Assembly: GCA_036924085.1 (NCBI GenBank)
Contig: JAVGWX010000007.1
Span: 31,535,953-31,599,952, forward strand
Origin: Ariolimax columbianus
Taxonomy: Eukaryota > Mollusca > Gastropoda > Stylommatophora > Arionidae
DNA length: 64,000 nt
Reading direction: 5' to 3'
The notes beneath the pieces are model-generated. The model was given only the letters and a program-made list of their open reading frames with translations, did not search any database and was not told the DNA's origin. Shown here in pieces: positions 57,862 to 64,000 of this stretch. The position numbers and the translations under genes were made by a program. Position 1 is the first letter of the stretch. Each line of letters begins with the position of its first letter.

Positions 57862-58187
57862 TCTTCTTCTTCTTCTTCTTCGTTCGCTTTCAATCTCCCA
57901 CTACCAAACCCTGAAATGGCTTAAGTAGCAGAATGTACTCCAAAGAACAGAATGCGTTGTGTCGTAGTTTACAGCTTGACTGCGATATTTGCACATTTTG
58001 GTCCAACACATCCGACTTCAGCAAGCATTTTTTGAGTACCGGGTTAGCATTCCCTCTTCGATCCCTTCTCCCTAGCCAGTCTGCCCTGATGCAGCCTGTT
58101 ATCCAGGATCACCGCGTGGAGGTGTAGAAGGGTATTAGCAGCTATGTTTCGTTGGCCCTTACGCTGCTCAGCATCTTGATCCCGTAA
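57862..58187 (-). mobile_element. SINE-like family A, minus strand, internally deleted, 10-bp TSD
   Basis: Tail cttcttcttcttcttcttcg, then all A blocks up to ttggcccttacgctgctcag. A segment of about 40 bp (the agctatgggtcgctgacc region) is missing between two gct-containing words, a likely deletion between short repeats. Flanking gagttgattg lies at 57852-57861 and 58188-58197. Confidence 0.92.
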
Positions 58188-58379
58188 GAGTTGATTGGAA
58201 TAAAAAGGCTAGCCGATCTCAGATGTGCAACGTGTAAAAATGGTAACTATCGTGCTATACTTTACTGTAGGGAGTAGACTGGACGGTCTCGTGGCAGGGG
58301 TACGAAACCCAGTGCCTTTGTCGATCGAAGGCTATAATCTATCTGCGCTTAAGACACCTACGCAGTAAAGTAAAGGTAA

Positions 58380-58630
58380 TGGCTTGTCGCATAGTAGTTA
58401 AAGAATTGATGGAGACTGAAGTTGTTCCAAACTTCAGTTTACTAAGTCACAGAGAGGTTGAGATAGGATGGACAGTCCCTTTCCTCGCTGTCTTATATTT
58501 TCCTAGTCGTATGACAGATGCCTATTTACAGATGGGTCCACTGGCGCGTGTCAGTTGTGGAAGTCGAACCCATAACCGTTGCTGTGAAAAACGAGTGCTC
58601 TACCACAACACAAGCCGTATTTTTTATTAT
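58380..58630 (-). mobile_element. tRNA-derived SINE, family F-like, minus strand
   Basis: On the minus strand the head reads gttgtggtagagcactcg (A box) and ggttatgggttcgacttcca (B box). About 30 bp downstream lies gacccatctgtaaataggca, matching the F central domain. The head differs from that at 57328, so it may be a different head joined to the same domain. Confidence 0.7.
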
Positions 58631-58639
58631 AAATATTGA

Positions 58640-59225
58640 CTTTTATTTGTCTCACTTTCTTTTCCTCTTCCTCTTTCTCGTTCTCTCTCCCTTTTTTTCC
58701 TTTCCCTTATCTCTCCTTCTTTATCTCCCCCCCCCCCCCCCCCACCCCACATATTTCCATATACTTTACTTTGAATTTTGTCCATTTCAATTTCAGCTTG
58801 ATAAAAACACAAATCAACCGTGCGGCCCTTCAATTTAGCACACTTGTTTTCAAGGGGCCCCTCTTCCCATTTAAGTCTGAAACCCCTGGACCAAATGAAA
58901 CCAGCAGGGAATCTTTCACTGATGTTGGTCGTTATTCACAGCAACAACACCAGACATATTTCCTTCAAGGACTACGGTGTCAAGTTACCCTGCCAGGAGT
59001 GCAGGGCTCCAGAAATAGCCCGATAACTGAAGATTATGGCAGGACCCAGCAATAGACGGATTTGTAATTCAAGATTCCATGCGCTCATACTAACCACCTT
59101 AAAATAAACGTGTCGGCTGCCATTTGTGTTTTCTACTTGAGCGTATTGATGGTAGAGAGGTTTGATAAGCTCGTTCATCCCAGGGATGAAACTTGGTTCG
59201 TGTCTAACAGCTAAAGGCAGGGTTG
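58640..59225. other. Unassigned stretch
   Basis: CT-rich to 58730, then poly(C) and AT-rich DNA. Frames of up to 139 codons cross low-complexity sequence and are not supported. Confidence 0.45.
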
Positions 59226-59229
59226 CGAT

Positions 59230-59478
59230 ATAATGATTTGAAATTGAAATCCTTGCCTACTTAACTGTCGAACGACTTTATTCCAATTGCTGGATTAATC
59301 GAGGGGTTTTTCGGCTGACTTTAGGCCTTTCGCCAGTGATGTCGCCATGTCCTGTTCTACGTTTGTTTATTTCACCCCCAGCAGAAAAGCAGAACTAGTC
59401 TTACCGAGGATTCGATCCGCTGCCCTCCATATCGACAGACAGGCATCGACACCATTCTTCCACGCGCTCCCCTAACCT
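59230..59478 (-). mobile_element. Probable tRNA-related SINE
   Basis: The minus strand reads gagcgcgtggaagaatggtg (A-box region) and gcagcggatcgaatcctcgg (B box) with tRNA-like spacing. A body follows to attggaataaagtcgttcga. No second copy occurs in the window. Confidence 0.55.
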
Positions 59479-59609
59479 TCCTAGCATACTTAAAATTGGC
59501 CTGAACAGAGCAGTCAGTTGCTCAAAACTTGACATGACCATTCTCCTTTTGCCCGAACTTCTATTTCTCCTATTTTAACCAACTTCCTACGGTGGTCACT
59601 GTAGGCCTG

Positions 59610-59880
59610 AACTTAGCCTAATAACCTTGGATGCCAACCAACTTCTCACATCCCATGAAGTGAGAATAGTTATACAATGGATCCCTGGTCGCTGAAATAC
59701 ACCTGGCAGTGACAAAGCAGACAGACTGGCTAAGAAGGGAGCAAGTCAAGAACAACAAAACAACCCTACATACAGCTGACAAACACTTGCAGATACCACT
59801 ATATGGCATTGGGCCAAAGGACAGGAGCCCAGAGGCCGCTGGATCACTAACCAACCAATCAACTTCCCCATAACCTAGAG
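59610..59880 (+). pseudogene. RNase H-like LINE fragment
   Basis: The plus frame reads EVRIVIQWIPGR, stop, NTPGSDKADRLAKKGASQEQ. It corresponds to the final strand and helix of the RNase H domain in non-LTR retrotransposons (W-x-P-G-H then GN-x-KAD-x-LAKxGA). The stop at tga near 59692 and another near 59778 disable it. It is homologous to the fragment at 7141-7230 but belongs to a different subfamily. Confidence 0.8.
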
Positions 59881-59884
59881 ACAT

Positions 59885-60375
59885 GAAATCGTGTACATAG
59901 CCTCTACTAGTGCGACATTTTAATCTATCATATTTTGACGGATCCTTGAATAACCTGGTAAAATACATGTGCCATTTTGAAATATGCTCTTTTAGCAAAA
60001 TAATCAGTCTTATAGTTCATTTCGTGACATGCTGATCTCATCTTCAGTGAAGTTTTTTAAAATCGTGATAATAATTTGTGTTAAAGTAAACACGCGAATT
60101 AGTGATGCATCGAATTGTGAAATAAAGAACATTTTCTGTACACATGGCCACTGTACACATCGCCACTGTACGCAAAACAAACAAAAAATACAACAAAAAA
60201 TTGATTGAATTAAGCAGGTAAATAAAATAGCTGTCGTGTAATGTGCATGTATTTACGATGTGTAGCTTTAATAATGAGCAGACACGAAACCAACACGCAG
60301 CGTCAGAGACGATTGTCCAAGCGCCTTTAACAACGACGTGCTCTTAAAAACGTGTTAAAATGAAATGGTGAAGGT
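59885..60375. other. Unassigned stretch
   Basis: AT-rich, with nothing recognised. Confidence 0.45.
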
Positions 60376-60379
60376 CAGT

Positions 60380-60640
60380 ATTATAACCACCGTTGCCGTC
60401 AGGGATGAAGATAGCCACATCCTATGTGAGGTGGGATGGCCAGTTCTCTTCCTTGCTATTTTTAACCTCATACAAACTCATGTCAGGTGCACATTTACAG
60501 CTAGATCGACTGAAGGAGCGATTGTACCAGGCACGCGCTAGGCCCGGATTTTTTGGTCTCTCCGTCCTTGAATTTGAACCCTTGCACTCTGTAATTTGTC
60601 TAGCAAGGAAACTTTCGACTAGACTACACTCTTAACTAAA
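60380..60640 (-). mobile_element. tRNA-related SINE, family F-like, minus strand
   Basis: The minus strand gives gagtgtagtctagtcg (A-box region) and gcaagggttcaaattcaagg (B box). Downstream, cagtcgatctagctgtaaat and gtgcacctgaca match the F central domain. Confidence 0.72.
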
Positions 60641-60644
60641 AATA

Positions 60645-61435
60645 TTAAAAACTGTTATTAATATATATTCTTTACTTTATCATTATGTGGATTTCGGTGA
60701 CAAAGTCGCAAGAGAGCGTTTAATGGGACTGAGTTCGTTTCGCGCCTGACAACTCAGGGTTGTAGTAGGATCTGATGTGAAATATTAGGACTCCTAACAC
60801 ACAAACCAATCACGTTATGTAGATCAGGCAAAACCTAACCATACATTTGAAATTCAAGGCACCATTTTCTGTAATCAACCGTACTAAGATAAAAAGTCAG
60901 CTGATTCACATTTATTTCTCGATTTACTGGAGCGTCCAAGTGGTAAATTGCTTTTTAAAAATAAATTAATACAAAGGAACTGTGTTCGCACACTAGGTCA
61001 AGGTATGCCCTAGTTAACCCAGCTGTGAATGAGTACTTTCTTTACGTTTGCGGAAGGTTAGGAGCGATGAAAAAACTTAGTCCCACTATTTTCAAACAGA
61101 CTCCTCTTGCAACTCGTCACTGACGACAGTGACGGATATGACGGCTCATCCAGCTGTATACTGATGTGTTTTCTTCTTGTATCTGTCGTGCGAATAAACT
61201 GCTTATGTTTTAACTGTTTATACTTTCTGATTCTCGTAGTTAAAGATGATGATAGTTGTTGAAGGCGGTCAGAAAATGATGAGAATGAAGCAGAGAGAGA
61301 GAAAGAGAGGGAGAGAATGAGAGAATAAATGAATTAATGAGATACAGAATGATACACCAAAAGAAAATGCGACAGAAAAGGAAATGGATACAATGATATC
61401 GTTATACAACGGACATTAATGTGAGAAACATGATG
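60645..61435. other. Unassigned stretch with F-domain trace
   Basis: At 61012-61060 gttaacccagctgtgaatga and gtactttctttacg resemble the F central domain. A (GA)n tract at 61288-61325 leads into the satellite. Confidence 0.4.
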
Positions 61436-61439
61436 CAAT

Positions 61440-64000
61440 GTACAGGCATGAGAAGACAGATAATGTAAGATAGAGGTGAGAGAGAATGGTAAGTATATTT
61501 GAGGAAGAATGCAAGTATAATTGAGAGAATGAAAGATATATTTGAGAGTAAATGAAGGGGATAATTGAGATAATGCAAGGTATAAATGAGAGAATGGAAA
61601 ACATAACCGGGGGCAGAATGAAAGGTCTAATTAAAAGAATGAAAGAAATGCTTGAAAGAATAACACAAAAAATTGAAAGACAAATGTATAATTGAGAGAA
61701 GGAAAGGTATAATTGAGAGAAGGAAAGGTATAATTGAGAGAAGGAAAGGTATAATTGAGAAAAGGAAAGATATAATTGAGAGACAATGAAAGGTATAATT
61801 GAGAGAAGGAAAGGTATAATTGAGAGAAGGAAAGGTATAATTGAGAGAAGGAAAGGTATAATTGAGAGAAGGAAAGGTATAACTGAGAGAAGGAAAGGTA
61901 TAATTGAGAGACAATGAGAGGTATAATTGAGAGAAGGAAAGGTATAATTGAGAGAAGGAAAGGTATAATTGAGAGACAATGAAAGGTATAATTGAGAGAA
62001 GGAAAGGTATAATTGAGAGAAGGAAAGGTATAATTGAGAAAAGGAAAGGTATAATTGAGAGACAATGAAAGGTATAGTTGAGAGAAGGAAAGGTATAATT
62101 GAGAGAAGGAAAGGTATAATTGAGAGAAGGAAAGGTATAATTGAGAGAAGGAAAGGTATAATTGAGAGAAGGAACGGTATAATTGAGAGAAGGAAAGGTA
62201 GAATTGAGAGAAGGAAAGGTATAATTGAGAGAAGGAAAGGTATAATTGAGAGACAATGAAAGGTATAATTGAGAGAAGGAAAGGTATAATTGAGAGAAGG
62301 AAAAGTATAATTGAGAGAAGGAAAGGTATAATTGAGAAGGAAAGGTATAATTGAGAGAAGGAAAGGTATAATTGAGAAAAGGAAAGATATAATTGAGAGA
62401 CAATGAAAGGTATAATTGAGAGAAGGAAAGGTATAATTGAGAGAAGGAAAGGTATAATTGAGAGACAATGAAAGGTATAATTGAGAGAAGGAAAGGTATA
62501 ATTGAGAGAAGGAAAGGTATAATTGAGAGAAGGAAAGGTATAATTGAGAGACAATGAAAGGTATAATTGAGAGAAGGAAAGGTATAATTGAGAGAAGGAA
62601 AGGTATAATTGAGAGAAGGAAAGGTATAATTGAGAGAAGGAAAGGTATAATTGAGAGAAGGAAAGGTATAATTGAGAGAAGGAAAGGTATAATTGAGAGA
62701 AGGAAAGGTATAATTGAGAGAAGGAAAGGTATAATTGAGAGACAATGAAAGGTATAATTGAGAGAAGGAAAGGTATAATTGAGAGAAGGAAAGGTATAAT
62801 TGAGAGAAGGAAAAGTATAATTAAGAGAAGGAAAGGTATAATTGAGAAGGAAAGGTATAATTGAGAGAAGGAAAAGTATAATTGAGAAAAGGAAAGATAT
62901 AATTGAGAGACAATGAAAGGTATAATTGAGAGAAGGAAAGGTATAATTGAGAGAAGGAAAGGTATAATTGAGAGAAGGAAAGGTATAATTGAGAGAAGAA
63001 AAGGTATAACTGAGAGAAGGAAAGGTATAATTGAGAGACAATGAAAGGTATAATTGAGAGAAGGAAAGGTATAATTGAGAGAAGGAAAGGTATAATTGAG
63101 AGAAGGAAAGGTATAATTGAGAGACAATGAAAGGTATAATTGAGAGAAGGAAAGGTATAATTGAGAGAAGGAAAGGTATAATTGAGAGAAGGAAAGGTAT
63201 AATTGAGAGAAGGAAAGGTATAATTGAGAGAAGGAAAAGTATAATTGAGAGAAGGAAAGGTATAATTGAGAGAAGGAAAGGTATAATTGAGAGAAGGAAA
63301 GGTATAATTGAGAGAAGGAAAGGTATAATTGAGAGAAGGAAAGGTATAATTGAGAGACAATGAAAGGTATAATTGAGAGAAGGAAAGGTATAATTGAGAG
63401 AAGGAAAAGTATAATTGAGAGAAGGAAAGGTATAATTGAGAAGGAAAGGTATAATTGAGAGAAGGAAAGGTATAATTGAGAGAAGGAAAGGTATAATTGA
63501 GAGAAGGAAAGGTATAATTTAGAGAAGGAAAGGTATAATTGAGAGAAGGAAAGGTATAATTGAGAGAAGGAAAGGTATAATTGAGAGAAGGAAAGGTATA
63601 ATTGAGAGAAGGAAAGGTATAATTGAGAGAAGGAAAGGTATAATTGAGAGACAAAGAAAGGTATAATTGAGAGAAGGAAAGGTATAATTGAGAGAAGGAA
63701 AGGTATAATTGAGAGAAGGAAAGGTATAATTGAGAGAAGGAAAGGTATAATTGAGAGAAGGAAAGGTATAATTGAGAGACAATGAAAGGTATAATTGAGA
63801 GAAGGAAAGGTATAATTGAGAGAAGGTAAGGTATAATTGAGAGAAGGAAAGGTATAATTGAGAGAAGGAAAGGTATAATTGAGAGAACAAAAGGTATAAT
63901 TGAGAGAAGGAAAGGTATAATTGAGAGACAATGAAAGGTATAATTGAGAGAAGGAAAGGTATAATTGAGAGAATGAAAGGTATAATTGAGAGACAATGAA
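61440..64000. repeat. 21-bp satellite with 23-bp variants, running off the window
   Basis: More than 110 copies of gagagaaggaaaggtataat plus t. Diverged copies lie at the left edge (61440-61680). A 23-bp variant, gagagacaatgaaaggtata plus att, recurs at variable spacing (65, 86, 128, 191 bp and more). On the minus strand all three frames of the 21-bp unit are stop-free, and the 23-bp variant only switches between them, giving open frames of up to 766 codons. Those frames start at TTG and the minus-strand monomer contains no ATG, so I do not call a gene. Confidence 0.97.

Noticed and set aside
61631..63931. Open frame of 766 codons (and 541, 391, 372) on the minus strand
   Set aside because: Pure 21-bp satellite translation. 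The start is TTG, the minus-strand unit has no ATG, and all three frames are open because the unit has no stops.

Overview
This is a eukaryotic, AT-rich, repeat-dominated window in which I could support no intact protein-coding gene. There are no operons, no bacterial or phage hallmarks, no CRISPR array and no convincing tRNA or rRNA gene. Long open frames exist (up to 766 codons near the right end), but they lie inside tandem arrays and are by-products of the repeat period. The sequence content is metazoan: several tRNA-headed SINE families, degraded non-LTR retrotransposon (LINE) ends, and very many minisatellites. From memory, the repeat families look like those of gastropod molluscs, possibly sacoglossan sea slugs. 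That attribution is inference and needs a database search.

Layout. 0-7 kb: small tandem arrays, a 14-bp minisatellite (about 3.48-4.2 kb), a T-rich stretch and purine-rich simple sequence. 7.1-7.7 kb: a decayed LINE 3' end carrying an RNase H-like fragment and a (GAA)n tail. 8-16 kb: interspersed repeats called here A, B, D and E, with a 34-bp minisatellite grown inside one E copy. 16.8-21.3 kb: three large minisatellites (19, 30 and 33 bp). 22.2-25.3 kb: two reverse-transcriptase relics on the minus strand, then an A copy and a C SINE with a 12-bp target-site duplication (TSD). 26-35 kb: an inverted-repeat (MITE-like) candidate, 74-, 24- and 27-bp arrays, a full-length A element with an 11-bp TSD, and two more LINE 3'-end relics. 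34.9-36.3 kb: a LINE 3' end nested inside an A element, then a 90-bp tandem amplification of a SINE promoter head. 38-56 kb: more SINEs and arrays of 43, 22, 31, 39, 20, 20 and 40 bp. 56-61 kb: SINEs A and F and an RNase H relic. 61.44 kb to the window end: a 21-bp satellite with higher-order structure that runs off the window.

How the parts fit together. The elements behave as a retrotransposon community. Family A and the RNase H-type LINE both end in (GAA)n, and their copies are flanked by 8-12 bp duplications, as expected for target-primed reverse transcription. Families A and C share a short internal domain. Two tandem arrays can be traced to segments of interspersed repeats, which gives a local explanation for how some minisatellites arise. 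By rough addition, tandem arrays occupy about a quarter of the window.
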